From assembly GCA_019113395.1 (NCBI GenBank), contig DXHL01000006.1, positions 149,808 through 213,807 of the forward strand: a stretch of 64,000 nucleotides of DNA, read 5' to 3'. A program made the position numbers and the translations under genes. The notes below the pieces were generated by a model. That model was given only the letters and a program-made list of their open reading frames with translations. It was not told the DNA's origin and did no database searches. Source of the DNA: Candidatus Rikenella faecigallinarum (GTDB lineage Bacteria > Bacteroidota > Bacteroidia > Bacteroidales > Rikenellaceae). Shown here piece by piece: positions 8,557 through 18,125 of the stretch; positions within the stretch are counted from its first letter, which is position 1, and each line of letters begins with the position of its first letter.

Positions 8557-9561
8557 ATGATACATGCAGACAGCGTCAAACAGCGCGTTCAAACACGCCT
8601 GGTTATCCTCTCGGTGGTGCTGATGGCCGGGAAATTCCTGGCCTTCTTCCTCACGGGGTCGGTCGGTATCCTGACCGATGCCATGGAGAGCATTGTCAAT
8701 GTGACGGCCGGAGCCATCACCCTCTACAGCCTGCGGGTGGCCGCCCGTCCCAAAGACGACGGCCACCCCTTCGGACACGGCAAAGTGGAACTGATTTCAG
8801 CCTCCATCGAGGGACTGATGATTCTGACGGCCGGGATTTTAATAATCATCGAGGGCATACGCCGCCTCTTCGAGCCTCAAATGCCGGGACGGCTCGACAT
8901 CGGGATTGCCGTCATTGCGGCTGCCGGGCTCGCCAACTGGCTCGCCGGCTGGTACAGCATCCGCATGGGACGGAAATACGACTCCATTGCCCTGGTAGCC
9001 GGCGGACGACACCTCCAGTCCGACACCTATTCGACCATCGGGCTCGTGGCAGGGCTGTTGCTACTCTATTTCACGCGCATTCCCTGGATTGACAGCGCCC
9101 TGGCTCTGATTTTCGGAGCCCTAATCGGAGTGACCGGCATCAAAATCCTGCACAAGACCATTGACGGACTGATGGACAAGGCCGACCCCGAGGTGCTCAA
9201 GCTGATAGCCCAAACGGTCGAGCGGCACCGCCAGAACGACTGGATTGACGTCCACAACCTCAAGACATTGCGGTACGGCAGTATGATTTATGTAGATTGT
9301 GACCTGACCCTCCCCTGGTACTACAACATTGCCCAGGGTCACGAAGCGTGTGATGCGTTGAAGCAGACCCTCCAAAGGGCTTTTGACGGTCGTTTGCAGG
9401 TACTGATACACTCCGATGCCTGCGGCGAAAAGCATTGCAGCCATTGTCAGGTTTCGACATGCACCTACCGCCGCTTCCCGTTTGAAGCCATCCAACCCAT
9501 TACCCTGCCCGAGCTGACCAAAAGCGACGAGGTTCGCACGGCCGAAGGCGAAGAGTCCTAA
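8557..9561 (+). CDS. Cation diffusion facilitator (CDF) family metal exporter
   Basis: A 334-residue inner-membrane protein with six predicted helices and a cytosolic C-terminal domain, as in FieF/YiiP. The second metal motif is the classic HxxxD (GGRHLQSDTYS). The first, normally DxxxD or HxxxD, reads ESIVN in LTDAMESIVNVTAG, so metal preference may be altered. The cytosolic tail carries a cysteine/histidine cluster (ACGEKHCSHCQVSTC) that could bind metal. Expected role: proton-coupled efflux of Zn, Fe, Cd or Mn; the exact ion is unknown. The ATG at 8557 is supported by the -7 element just before it. Converges with the chrA pair. Confidence 0.88.
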   Translation: MIHADSVKQRVQTRLVILSVVLMAGKFLAFFLTGSVGILTDAMESIVNVTAGAITLYSLRVAARPKDDGHPFGHGKVELISASIEGLMILTAGILIIIEGIRRLFEPQMPGRLDIGIAVIAAAGLANWLAGWYSIRMGRKYDSIALVAGGRHLQSDTYSTIGLVAGLLLLYFTRIPWIDSALALIFGALIGVTGIKILHKTIDGLMDKADPEVLKLIAQTVERHRQNDWIDVHNLKTLRYGSMIYVDCDLTLPWYYNIAQGHEACDALKQTLQRAFDGRLQVLIHSDACGEKHCSHCQVSTCTYRRFPFEAIQPITLPELTKSDEVRTAEGEES

Positions 9562-9612
9562 AAGAGGGAAACTGGAAACGGAATAAGGGTGATTGTTCGC
9601 CCCGACTGTTTG

Positions 9613-10140
9613 CTAAAGTCCGTAGAGCAACCACCCGGCCACCCCCGAGAGCACAATCAGCAGAATAGGGCTCACTTTGCGGAGGGCGGCAACCAACACC
9701 GCCCCGAAAATCACGTAACTTTTCCAGTCGATAAAGTTGTCGGGGGTCAGCAGCACCAATGCCGCAGCCAGAATCAGCCCGACCACAACCGGCCGCAGGG
9801 CCTTCATCACCTGCGCGACATAGGGATTGTCTTTCATCCGCAGGTAGAAGCGCGAGGCAATCAGCATCAGAATAAGCGACGGCGCACAGACCCCGAAGGT
9901 GGCCAGTGCCGAGCCCCAGACCGACCCCGTAGCGGTATATCCGATGTAGGTGGCGCTGTTGATGGCAATGGGTCCGGGGGTTACCTGCGAAATGGCGATA
10001 ATATCGGCAAACTGGGCTGCGCTAATCCACTCGTGGCGGGTCACCACCTCGGCCTGAATCAGCGAAATCATCGCATAGCCTCCGCCGAAACCGAAGAGGC
10101 CTATTTTGAAGAAACTCAGAAAGAGCTGAAGGTAAAGCAT
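9613..10140 (-). CDS. chrA: Chromate transporter family protein, half-size, second of a pair
   Basis: A 175-residue membrane protein with the ChrA half-module pattern: FFKIGLFGFGGGYAMISLIQAEVV near the N-terminus and a proline/glycine-rich APGP-type motif (QVTPGPIAINSATYIGY). Several hydrophobic helices follow. Short ChrA proteins work as pairs of homologous halves inserted in opposite orientation; the partner ends only 6 bp upstream. The family is named for chromate efflux, but the true substrate in gut anaerobes is uncertain. Confidence 0.9.
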   Translation of the reverse strand: MLYLQLFLSFFKIGLFGFGGGYAMISLIQAEVVTRHEWISAAQFADIIAISQVTPGPIAINSATYIGYTATGSVWGSALATFGVCAPSLILMLIASRFYLRMKDNPYVAQVMKALRPVVVGLILAAALVLLTPDNFIDWKSYVIFGAVLVAALRKVSPILLIVLSGVAGWLLYGL

Positions 10141-10146
10141 GGTGTT

Positions 10147-10692
10147 TTAGGATTGGCTGAGGTGTTTGGATTTCCAACAGGTCCATCCGATGCCGGCCAC
10201 AATGCCGCCGACAATGAACCACAGGGGCGAGAGTCCGAACCAGATGGCGGCAGCGATGGCGATAAAGATGGCATACTCCCAGTATTTGAACCCTTTGGCG
10301 AACGAAAAGACCGGTTGCAGGATAAGAGCCACTACCGCCGGTCGCATTCCTTTGAAGATGCTGTTCACCACCGGGTTTTGGTAGACCTTCGAAAAGAAAA
10401 TCGCCACCACCAGCAGAATGATAAACGAGGGGAGCACCGTCCCGAAGAAAGCGGACACCGCACCGCGGGTACGGGCAATCTTGTACCCCACCATAATCGA
10501 CGTATTGACGGCCATGGGCCCCGGAGCCGACTGAGCCACGGCCAGCAGGTTGAGGAACTCTTCGCGGTCTACCCAGCCGTGGCGGTCGATGACCTCCTTT
10601 TGGATGATGGGAATCATGGCATAGCCGCCCCCGAAGGTGAAGCAGCCTATTTTGAAAAACGAGGTGAAGAGGGTCAGCAGTTGTCGGGACAT
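10147..10692 (-). CDS. chrA: Chromate transporter family protein, half-size, first of a pair
   Basis: A 181-residue membrane protein homologous to its downstream neighbour, with FFKIGCFTFGGGYAMIPIIQKEVI and AQSAPGPMAVNTSIMVGYK. The two half-size genes form one reverse-strand operon with a 6-bp gap. I used the ATG at 10690-10692 because it sits just before the first helix; the longer frame would run through the promoter at 10730-10737. The leader is about 38 bp. Confidence 0.9.
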   Translation of the reverse strand: MSRQLLTLFTSFFKIGCFTFGGGYAMIPIIQKEVIDRHGWVDREEFLNLLAVAQSAPGPMAVNTSIMVGYKIARTRGAVSAFFGTVLPSFIILLVVAIFFSKVYQNPVVNSIFKGMRPAVVALILQPVFSFAKGFKYWEYAIFIAIAAAIWFGLSPLWFIVGGIVAGIGWTCWKSKHLSQS

Positions 10693-10729
10693 GGCACGCA
10701 ACAGGTATACAGGGTTTCCTTTCGGGAGA

Positions 10730-10737
10730 CAAAAGTA
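10730..10737 (-). promoter_or_regulatory. -7 element (TACTTTTG) of the chrA pair
   Basis: On the reverse strand TACTTTTG is an exact TAnnTTTG match, 38 bp from the chrA start. It forms a divergent arrangement with the element at 10815-10822. Confidence 0.6.
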
Positions 10738-10814
10738 CAACCCCGCGGGCGGTCGTGCAAACGGTCGGGAGGCCTCCACAACGGCCGACGGTTGCGAAAT
10801 CGCCCGAAAAAACG

Positions 10815-10822
10815 TACTTTTA
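10815..10822 (+). promoter_or_regulatory. Candidate -7 element (TACTTTTA) of the YfhO-like gene
   Basis: TACTTTTA is one base off TAnnTTTG, 21 bp before the ATG at 10844, divergent from the chrA promoter. Confidence 0.45.
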
Positions 10823-10843
10823 GCCCCAAATTTCGACACGTCT

Positions 10844-13297
10844 ATGCAACTCCACATAGCGCAACTTCTGCGACGGGCCCTGCCTCACATCGTGGCATTG
10901 GCTCTCTATGCGGCCGTTTCGGCCATCTTCTTTGCACCGCAGTATGACGGCGAGGCCCTGCGGCAAACCGACATGGTGATGTACAACGGCGTCACCAGCG
11001 ACATCCAGCAACACCTCGACACCTACGGCGAACACCCCCAGTGGAGCGGCCGCAACTTCAGCGGAATGCCCTCCTACCTCATCCAAATGAACTACGACGG
11101 ACGGTGGGTAAAAAACGTCGCCGACCACCTCTACTTCCTCGGACAACCCGCCTGCTGGATTTTTATCACCATGGCCGGGTTCTACCTGATGCTGCTGCTC
11201 TTCGGGGTAAATCCCTGGCTGGCACTGGTCGGAGGATTGGGATACGGGCTCTCCTCCTACTTCATCATCATCATCGGAGCCGGACACATCACCAAAATGA
11301 TGGCCCTCGCCTGGGTCGCTCCCATGGTCGGCTCGGTGTGGTACGCCTACCGCCGCCACCGATGGCTCGGAGCGGCACTGGCCGGCCTGTTCGCAGCCGT
11401 CGAACTCTCCACCAGCCACCCCCAAATCACATACTACTTCCTCTTTGTGCTGCTGGCGCTCGTTATCAATGAGTTTGTCGCAGCGTACAAAGAAAAGGCG
11501 CTCGCCCGATTCGGCAAAACCACGGCCGTACTGCTGCTGGCTGCCGTACTGGCCGTCGGAGCCAACCTCGTGCAACTCTACTACGTTGCCCAGCACACCC
11601 CTGAGACCACCCGCGGCAAAAGCGAACTCACCGAAGCCACCGTTGATACCGAAAACCACACCGGAGGCCTCGACCGCGACTACATCACGGCCTGGAGCTA
11701 CGGAAAACTCGAAACCCTGAACCTGCTGGTGCCCAACCTCTACGGGGGCGGATACGACTTCAGCAGCGACGGCGCCGTGGCGCAGGAGCTGCGCCGCTAC
11801 GACGTGCCGCGAGGAACGGAACGACAACTCCCCTCCTACTGGGGCGAGCAACCCTCCACGGACGGACCGGTTTACATCGGGGCATGCCTGATTTTCCTCG
11901 CCGTGTTCAGCCTCTTTGTCCTGCGCGGACGGCAGAAATGGTGGATTGTGGCTGTCTCGCTGCTCGCCATCTTCCTCGCCTGGGGACGGCACATGATGTG
12001 GTTCACCAACCTCTTCCTCGACTACTTCCCCATGTACAACAAGTTCCGCACCGTCTCGATGATTCTGGTGGTGGTGGAATGGGCCGTGCCGCTGCTGGCG
12101 ATACTGGGGCTGGCACGCCTGTGGAGTGCCCCTGAGGAAGATGCGCCGCGCATCCAACGCGGCCTGAAGTGGTCGTTGATTACAGTCGGGGGGCTGACCC
12201 TCCTGATTGGGATTTTCGGGCCGATGTTCAGCAGTTTCAGCGGACCGAACGATACGGCCATGCAACTGCCCGACGGCATCCTGTCCGCCATGCAGGAGGA
12301 ACGCGCCGCAATGATGCGCGCCGATGCCTTCCGCTCGCTGCTCTTTGTCGTGCTCACGGCCGCCGTGGTGTGGCTCACGGCCAAAGGCAAACTCAAACAC
12401 GGCGGAGCCGTGGCTGCCCTCTGCGTTATCGTACTGCTCGACCTCTACCCCATTGACAAACGCTACGTCTCGGCCGAAGACTTCCAACCCAAACGGCAGG
12501 CACTGGCCATCCCGATGACCGAGGCCGACAAACTCATCCTGCAGGATACCACCGATTACCGCGTGGCCAACTTCACGCTCGACCCCTTCCGCGACGCCAC
12601 CACCTCCTACTACCACCGCTCCGTCGGCGGATACCACGCCGCCAAACTGCGCCGCTACCAGGACCTCATCGAACACCACCTGGCCAAGAACAACATGGCG
12701 GTGTACGACATGCTGAACACCAAATACTTTATCGTGGCCGACCCGCAGCGTGACGGAGCACCGTCGGTAGTGCCCAATCCGCAGGCATGCGGCAGCGCAT
12801 GGATAGTGGACAGCATCGTCTGGGTCGATAACGCCGACCAGGAAATCGCCGCCCTCGAAAGCGACAACCGCGGCGGAGGTTTCAACCCGCATACAACGGC
12901 CGTCGTGGACCGCCGATTTGCCCCGCAACTCGACGGGCTGACCCTCACCCCCGACACGACCGCCTCGATTACGCTGACCGACTACCGCGTCAATCAACAG
13001 ACCTACCGCACCCGCGCGGCTCACGATGCGGTGGCCGTCCTCTCGGAGATATACTACCCCAAAGGGTGGAGTGCCACCCTCGACGGAAACCCGGCAGACT
13101 ACTTCCGTGCCGACTACGTGCTGCGCGCCATCCGTATCCCGGCCGGCGAACACACCCTCACCTTCCACTTCCGGGCTCCCCATTTCGGGCTGATGGTGGG
13201 CATTACCCGCGCCTCGTCGGCCATCCTGCTCTTCGGCACCCTCGGCCTGCTCATCGCCGCCGCCCTCCGAAACCGCAAACAAAACCTCAAAGCATAA
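10844..13297 (+). CDS. YfhO-like large membrane protein
   Basis: An 817-residue inner-membrane protein with about a dozen hydrophobic helices and a large extracytoplasmic C-terminal region before a last helix (about residues 780-805). The early loop QTDMVMYNGVTSDIQQHLDTYGEHPQWSGRNFSGMPSY and the late segment RAAHDAVAVLSEIYYPKGWSATLDG resemble the YfhO family, GT-C-like membrane proteins linked in Gram-positives to glycosylation of cell-wall polymers. In Bacteroidota the substrate is unknown. The ATG at 10844 follows a candidate promoter. It leads a tightly packed run into ftsX (6-bp gap), consistent with an envelope role. Confidence 0.82.
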   Translation: MQLHIAQLLRRALPHIVALALYAAVSAIFFAPQYDGEALRQTDMVMYNGVTSDIQQHLDTYGEHPQWSGRNFSGMPSYLIQMNYDGRWVKNVADHLYFLGQPACWIFITMAGFYLMLLLFGVNPWLALVGGLGYGLSSYFIIIIGAGHITKMMALAWVAPMVGSVWYAYRRHRWLGAALAGLFAAVELSTSHPQITYYFLFVLLALVINEFVAAYKEKALARFGKTTAVLLLAAVLAVGANLVQLYYVAQHTPETTRGKSELTEATVDTENHTGGLDRDYITAWSYGKLETLNLLVPNLYGGGYDFSSDGAVAQELRRYDVPRGTERQLPSYWGEQPSTDGPVYIGACLIFLAVFSLFVLRGRQKWWIVAVSLLAIFLAWGRHMMWFTNLFLDYFPMYNKFRTVSMILVVVEWAVPLLAILGLARLWSAPEEDAPRIQRGLKWSLITVGGLTLLIGIFGPMFSSFSGPNDTAMQLPDGILSAMQEERAAMMRADAFRSLLFVVLTAAVVWLTAKGKLKHGGAVAALCVIVLLDLYPIDKRYVSAEDFQPKRQALAIPMTEADKLILQDTTDYRVANFTLDPFRDATTSYYHRSVGGYHAAKLRRYQDLIEHHLAKNNMAVYDMLNTKYFIVADPQRDGAPSVVPNPQACGSAWIVDSIVWVDNADQEIAALESDNRGGGFNPHTTAVVDRRFAPQLDGLTLTPDTTASITLTDYRVNQQTYRTRAAHDAVAVLSEIYYPKGWSATLDGNPADYFRADYVLRAIRIPAGEHTLTFHFRAPHFGLMVGITRASSAILLFGTLGLLIAAALRNRKQNLKA

Positions 13298-13303
13298 CTC
13301 CCC

Positions 13304-14149
13304 ATGGCACGACGCAAAGGACTCACCGCCGACTACTCGATAGCCACGGTCAGCGTTACCCTCGTACTGCTGCTCCTGGGAGTGGTGGGGTATATCCTGA
13401 TTAACGCCTACTCCTCGACCTCGGCCGTGCGCAGCGAACTGCGATTCTCGGTCATGCTCTCCGACACCGTCACCTCCGACCAGCGCAACGCCATCGAAAA
13501 ACGAATGGGCATGCACCCGGCCATCGCCACGTGGCGCTACATCTCGGCCGACGAGGCCGCTCGCGACTTTCAGGCCTACATCGGAACCGACTTCGTCGAT
13601 TTTCTCGGTGAAAATCCCCTCCCCGCCTCCTACGAACTGACCCTCAGCCCCGGCTACACCGACACCCCACAACTGACGGCCCTCGAACGCGAATGCAACA
13701 CCTGGAGCGGTGTCGAAGAGGTGGTTTACCAACAAAAAATCGTCGAAGCCGTCATGCGGAACCTCAACCGGCTGAACATCATCCTCCTAGGGCTGGGCGG
13801 TTTTCTGCTGATAGTGACCGTCATGCTTATCTCGAACACGCTGCGGCTGGCCGTCGCCTCACGACGACAGGCCATCGCCACCATGAAACTCGTCGGTGCC
13901 ACACCGGCCTTTATCCGTCGCCCGTTCGTCCTGCGCAGCTTTACACAGGGGGTTGTGGCCGGCGTACTGGCCTCCGTGCTGCTCTACCTATTTGCCGACG
14001 GACTCTCGGAAGTGATGCCTGACGTCAAGCTCATGGTCGATAACGAAACCTTCGCCCTGCTGGCCAGTGCCATGATTTTGGTCGGCGTGCTGATTTGCAC
14101 TACCTTTACGGCGTTGGCCGTCAATCGGTATGTCCGACTGACCGACTAA
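13304..14149 (+). CDS. ftsX: Cell division protein FtsX
   Basis: A 281-residue protein with the FtsX layout: one N-terminal helix, a periplasmic domain (about residues 45-160), then three helices at the C-terminus. The conserved NRLNIILLGLGGFLLIVTVMLISNT and MKLVGATPAFIRRPF segments are present. FtsX partners with the ATPase FtsE to activate peptidoglycan hydrolases at the septum. No ftsE is adjacent, which is usual in this phylum. It starts 6 bp after the YfhO-like gene and is followed by DUF3098 and uppP. Confidence 0.93.
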   Translation: MARRKGLTADYSIATVSVTLVLLLLGVVGYILINAYSSTSAVRSELRFSVMLSDTVTSDQRNAIEKRMGMHPAIATWRYISADEAARDFQAYIGTDFVDFLGENPLPASYELTLSPGYTDTPQLTALERECNTWSGVEEVVYQQKIVEAVMRNLNRLNIILLGLGGFLLIVTVMLISNTLRLAVASRRQAIATMKLVGATPAFIRRPFVLRSFTQGVVAGVLASVLLYLFADGLSEVMPDVKLMVDNETFALLASAMILVGVLICTTFTALAVNRYVRLTD

Positions 14150-14203
14150 CCCCCCTCCCGAAACGATTGCTCTTTGCAACAGAACCCTTTTTGCTCTGCA
14201 TCC

Positions 14204-14482
14204 ATGAAAAAACAGACCCCTGACAACCCGAACAACTCCGCCATGCCCTTCGGACGGGTGAACTACATCCTTATCCTCTGCGGACTGGCGGCCATTATCC
14301 TCGGTTTTATCCTCCTGAGCGGCGGCGGCACCAGCGACCCCGCCACGGAGTTCAACTATGCGATGTTCAACGCCCGTCGGCTCTACGTCGCCCCCATCCT
14401 GCTGCTGGTCGGATTCCTCTTCGGCATATACGCCATTATGTACCGACCCAAAAACAACTCGAATAACCCCAAAAACAACTAA
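14204..14482 (+). CDS. DUF3098 family membrane protein
   Basis: A 92-residue protein with two membrane segments (about residues 20-40 and 63-82), separated by a loop with DPATEFNYAMFNARRLYVAP. This is the DUF3098 pattern, a Bacteroidota family of unknown function that typically sits between ftsX and uppP, as here. The ATG at 14204 was chosen because the conserved part begins soon after and a longer frame adds only unconserved residues. The stop codon is immediately followed by the uppP start, so translational coupling is likely. Confidence 0.85.
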   Translation: MKKQTPDNPNNSAMPFGRVNYILILCGLAAIILGFILLSGGGTSDPATEFNYAMFNARRLYVAPILLLVGFLFGIYAIMYRPKNNSNNPKNN

Positions 14483-15268
14483 ATGGGAACCCTCGATGCC
14501 ATTCTGCTCGGCCTGCTCCAGGGACTGACCGAGTTCCTGCCCGTCAGCTCCTCGGGACACCTGGTTATCCTCGGTAACATCCTCGGCGCAAACGTCGAAA
14601 ACACCACCTTTGCCATCCTCGTACACGCCGCTACGGTCCTGGCCACCATCACGGTGTTCTGGGGCGAAATCCTCCATCTGCTCCGCGGAGGACTCCAATT
14701 CAAAATAAACCCCGAATCGAAATACCTCCTCAAAATCGTCATCTCGATGATTCCCGTGATGATTGTGGGGCTCTTCTTCAAGGATAGCGTCGAGGCGCTC
14801 TTCGGAAACGGTATCCGCTTCGTCGGCTGCATGCTCTTCGTCACGGCGGCTCTGCTCCTGCTCACCCACTTCATCAAACCGAAAAAAACACGCAACATCA
14901 CCGCCAAAGATGCCTTTATCATCGGCGTGGCACAAGCCGTGGCCGTGATTCCGGGTATCTCGCGCTCGGGCTCCACCATCGCCACCGGGATGCTCCTCGG
15001 AGACGACAAAACCCAACTCGCCAAATTCTCATTCCTGATGGTGCTCGTGCCCATCCTCGGCGAAGCCTTCCTTGAACTCCTCAAAGGAGAGTTCTCACCC
15101 GCCTCATCCGGTATCTCGGGCTACGCCCTCACGGCAGGATTCCTCGCCGCATACCTCTCGGGACTCTTCGCCTGCAAAGTGATGATTCGCATCGTCAGCC
15201 GCGGCAAACTCTGGTGGTTTGCCCTCTACTGCGCCGTAGCCGGTACCGTTACGGTCTGCCTCGGATAA
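14483..15268 (+). CDS. uppP: Undecaprenyl-diphosphatase
   Basis: A 261-residue polytopic membrane protein that dephosphorylates undecaprenyl diphosphate to recycle the lipid carrier for peptidoglycan and other surface polymers. Both catalytic motifs are visible: the E-rich first motif with PVSSSGH (about residues 20-26) and PGISRSG (about 157-163). The length is normal. The start codon directly abuts the DUF3098 stop with no gap, indicating one operon with ftsX. Confidence 0.96.
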   Translation: MGTLDAILLGLLQGLTEFLPVSSSGHLVILGNILGANVENTTFAILVHAATVLATITVFWGEILHLLRGGLQFKINPESKYLLKIVISMIPVMIVGLFFKDSVEALFGNGIRFVGCMLFVTAALLLLTHFIKPKKTRNITAKDAFIIGVAQAVAVIPGISRSGSTIATGMLLGDDKTQLAKFSFLMVLVPILGEAFLELLKGEFSPASSGISGYALTAGFLAAYLSGLFACKVMIRIVSRGKLWWFALYCAVAGTVTVCLG

Positions 15269-15296
15269 CTCTTTCGCTCACCCAGCCCCCTGCCGC

Positions 15297-16049
15297 ATGA
15301 CCTCTACCCTGCTCGACACCCTTACCCCCGATTACCCCTTTGAGGAGGGACTCGTCCTCCCCATCGACAAACCGCTCGGATGGACCTCAACCGACGTGGT
15401 GCGCAAAGTGCGAACCCTCATGCGGAAACTCGGACACCGAAAAATCAAGGTCGGACATGCCGGAACCCTCGACCCGCTGGCCACGGGAGTGCTGCTGGTC
15501 TGCGTCGGGCGAGCCACCAAACGGGTCGATGAGCTTCAGACTGAAGAGAAGGAGTATCTGGCCGACATCGAACTGGGCGCCACCACTCCCAGTTTCGACC
15601 TCGAGCACCCGGTCGATGCGCACTACCCCTGGGAGCACATCACCGCCCCGCAAATCGAGACGGCACTCCACAGCCTCGAGGGGGAGCAGGAGCAGGAACC
15701 GCCGCGCTACTCCGCCAAAAAACTTGAAGGACGGCGCGCCTACGAATATGCCCGTGAAGGCGAAGAGGTGCAGATGCGCAAGGCCCTGATTACCATCTAC
15801 TCGGCACACGTGGAGTCGTGCAGTCTGCCGGAATCCCCCCGCATCACCGTGCGCATCGCCTGCAGCAAAGGAACCTATATCCGCTCCTTCGCCCGCGACC
15901 TCGGTGAGCGCCTCGGCAGCGGCGCTCACCTCACGGCGCTGCGACGCACACGCAGCGGCGGGTATCGGGCCGAAGCCTGCATCACCCTCGATGACCTCCA
16001 GCACCGCCTCTTCCCAAAAATCGGGGAGCGTGAAACAAATCCTGCATAA
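15297..16049 (+). CDS. truB: tRNA pseudouridine(55) synthase
   Basis: A 250-residue protein with the TruB hallmarks: [16 protein letters not shown] near the N-terminus and [15 protein letters not shown], in which Asp59 is the catalytic aspartate. [17 protein letters not shown] comes later. It makes pseudouridine-55 in the T-loop of nearly all tRNAs. It lies 28 bp after uppP in the same direction and is followed by queA, another tRNA-modification gene. Confidence 0.96.
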   Translation: MTSTLLDTLTPDYPFEEGLVLPIDKPLGWTSTDVVRKVRTLMRKLGHRKIKVGHAGTLDPLATGVLLVCVGRATKRVDELQTEEKEYLADIELGATTPSFDLEHPVDAHYPWEHITAPQIETALHSLEGEQEQEPPRYSAKKLEGRRAYEYAREGEEVQMRKALITIYSAHVESCSLPESPRITVRIACSKGTYIRSFARDLGERLGSGAHLTALRRTRSGGYRAEACITLDDLQHRLFPKIGERETNPA

Positions 16050-16131
16050 TTCCGTATATTATTTTACCGTTTGTCTTGTCGGCATCCCGCCCAACAACGG
16101 ACTCCACACGCACATATCGAATCATCCGCCT

Positions 16132-17181
16132 ATGAAACTCTCGCAGTACAAGTACGACTTCTCGCCCGACATGCTGGCGAAATACCCCGCCGAAAATCGC
16201 GACGAATCACGACTGCTGGTCTATGACCGCAAAACCGGTAAAATCGAACACAAAATCTTCAAGGAGATTATCGGCTACTTCAAAGAGGGCGACGTGATGA
16301 TTTTCAACAACACCAAAGTCTTTCCCGCCCGCCTCTACGGCAACAAGGAGAAGACCGGTGCCGAAATCGAAATCTTCCTGCTGCGCGAACTCAACCGCGA
16401 ACAACGACTCTGGGACGTGCTGGTGGACCCCGCCCGCAAAATTCGTATCGGAAACAAACTCTACTTCGGCGATGACGATGCCATGGTGGCCGAAGTCATC
16501 GACAACACCACCTCCCGCGGTCGTACCCTGCGCTTCCTGTTCGACGGCGACTACGACCAGTTCAAAACAGCCCTCTACAAACTGGGCGAGACCCCGCTGC
16601 CCCGATGGATTCGACCCAAAGTGGAACCCATCGACGCCGAACGCTATCAGACCATCTACGCCAAAGTCGAAGGTGCCGTAGCCGCCCCCACCGCCGGGCT
16701 GCACTTCAGCAAACACCTCCTCAAACGGCTCGAAATCAAAGGCGTCGGTTGTGCCGAAGTGACCCTCCACGTCGGACTCGGCAACTTCCGCTCGGTGGAC
16801 GTCGAGGACCTCACCAAACACAAAATGGACAGCGAACAAATCTTCATCCCCGAAGAGGCTGCCAACATCGTCAATACGGCCCGCGCCAAAGACAAACGCG
16901 TCTGTGCCATCGGCACCACCGTCATGCGAACCATCGAAAGCTCGGTCTCGACAGACGGCATGCTCAAACCCTTCGAAGGATGGACCAACAAGTTCATCTT
17001 CCCGCCCTACGACTTCAGCGTCGCCAACGCCATGGTCACCAACTTCCACCTCCCCTACTCCACCCAGTTGATGATGGTCTCGGCCTTTGCCGGCTATGAA
17101 CCCCTCATGAACCTGTACGAGGTGGCCAAAAAAGAGGGCTACAAATTCGGGACCTACGGCGACGCCATGCTTATCCTCTAA
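16132..17181 (+). CDS. queA: S-adenosylmethionine:tRNA ribosyltransferase-isomerase
   Basis: A 349-residue QueA, which transfers and isomerises the ribosyl moiety of SAM onto preQ1 in tRNA to make epoxyqueuosine. The family segments are complete: [33 protein letters not shown] at the N-terminus (read in two parts), [33 protein letters not shown] and [17 protein letters not shown]. The ATG at 16132 is the family start; the longer frame overlaps truB. It lies 82 bp after truB. Confidence 0.96.
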   Translation: MKLSQYKYDFSPDMLAKYPAENRDESRLLVYDRKTGKIEHKIFKEIIGYFKEGDVMIFNNTKVFPARLYGNKEKTGAEIEIFLLRELNREQRLWDVLVDPARKIRIGNKLYFGDDDAMVAEVIDNTTSRGRTLRFLFDGDYDQFKTALYKLGETPLPRWIRPKVEPIDAERYQTIYAKVEGAVAAPTAGLHFSKHLLKRLEIKGVGCAEVTLHVGLGNFRSVDVEDLTKHKMDSEQIFIPEEAANIVNTARAKDKRVCAIGTTVMRTIESSVSTDGMLKPFEGWTNKFIFPPYDFSVANAMVTNFHLPYSTQLMMVSAFAGYEPLMNLYEVAKKEGYKFGTYGDAMLIL

Positions 17182-17249
17182 GCCGCTGCCCACGCACGGC
17201 TCCGCTCCCCCGCCGAACGTTCGCAAGCGAACAATCCGGAAAAAATGCG

Positions 17250-17257
17250 TACCTTTG
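17250..17257 (+). promoter_or_regulatory. -7 element (TACCTTTG) of the GT5/DUF4270 pair
   Basis: An exact TAnnTTTG match 54 bp before the start at 17312. A small hairpin GTTCGC-AA-GCGAAC lies just upstream (17219-17232). Confidence 0.65.
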
Positions 17258-17311
17258 TAGCGTGTCCGTATCCGTACCGGCCGGACACGCCAGAGTAAAG
17301 GAGACAGACCG

Positions 17312-18121
17312 ATGACCAATAACGCCAAAATCTTGTACGTCTGCCAACAGGTAGTCCCCTACCTGCCGGAAAACGATATCGCGACCCTGTGCCGCTACCT
17401 GCCGCAGGCCATGCAGGAGAAAGGGGCCGAAATCCGCATCTTTATGCCTCGATGGGGCTGCATCAACGAACGACGAAACCAACTCCACGAGGTGATTCGT
17501 CTCTCGGGCATGAACCTCATCATCGACGACACCGACCACCAACTCATCATCAAAGTAGCCTCCATCCCCAGCGCACGCGTACAAGTCTACTTCATCGACA
17601 ACGAAGACTTCTTCCAACGCAAGGCCACCTGGGTCGATGCCGACGGAAACTACTTCGACGACAACGAAGAACGGGCCATCTTCTTCGCCCGCGGCGTCCT
17701 CGAAACCGTTAAAAAACTGCGCTGGGCACCCAATATCGTGCACTGCCACGACTGGTTCACCGCCATCGTGCCCGTCTACCTCAAAAAGGTATTCCATAAC
17801 GACCCCATCTTCCGCGACCTGAAGATTGTCGTATCGCTCTACAACGACCCCTTCCCCGGCTCACTCAACCCGGAAATGGCCGCCAAACTGCTCCAGGAAG
17901 GTATCAAAAAAGAGGACCTCGCGCTGATTGATACGCCCGACTACACCAACCTGATGAAATTCGCCATCACCCATGCCGATGCCGTGGTAATGGGAAGCCC
18001 AGACATACAACCCGACCTGGCCCAATGGGTCGAAACCGCAGGCAAACCCGTGCTGCCGTATCCCGGTGCCGAAAACTACGACAACGCCTACGCCGAATTC
18101 TATGACAAACTGCTGCAATAA
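17312..18121 (+). CDS. Stand-alone GT5 starch-synthase catalytic (N-terminal) domain protein
   Basis: A 269-residue protein matching only the first Rossmann half of glycogen/starch synthases: KILYVCQQVVPYLPEN, RIFMPRWGCINERRN, VQVYFIDNEDFF, PNIVHCHDWFTAIVPVYLK and a final region about siting of a second helix bundle. The C-terminal nucleotide-sugar-binding half of GT5 enzymes, with its KTGGL-like and E-rich acceptor motifs, is absent, and the protein ends naturally. Catalytic synthase activity on its own is therefore doubtful. A complete GT4-type synthase-like protein is encoded at 32247-33539. The gene is 4 bp from the DUF4270 lipoprotein gene and clearly co-transcribed with it. Confidence 0.85.
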   Translation: MTNNAKILYVCQQVVPYLPENDIATLCRYLPQAMQEKGAEIRIFMPRWGCINERRNQLHEVIRLSGMNLIIDDTDHQLIIKVASIPSARVQVYFIDNEDFFQRKATWVDADGNYFDDNEERAIFFARGVLETVKKLRWAPNIVHCHDWFTAIVPVYLKKVFHNDPIFRDLKIVVSLYNDPFPGSLNPEMAAKLLQEGIKKEDLALIDTPDYTNLMKFAITHADAVVMGSPDIQPDLAQWVETAGKPVLPYPGAENYDNAYAEFYDKLLQ

Positions 18122-18125
18122 AACG

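Noticed and set aside
10820..13735. A 971-codon open frame on the reverse strand opposite the YfhO-like gene, and similar long frames opposite the ABC exporter (1521-3188) and the alpha-2-macroglobulin gene (56262-59693, forward)
   Set aside because: They mirror real genes in another frame, have skewed repetitive composition (H, R, G, V or D rich) and no domain pattern; GC-rich codon use suppresses stops on the opposite strand.
17312..18121. The short GT5 protein as a truncated pseudogene
   Set aside because: It has a clean stop 4 bp before the next gene, a good promoter, no remnants of a second half downstream, and similar short versions are known in the phylum.
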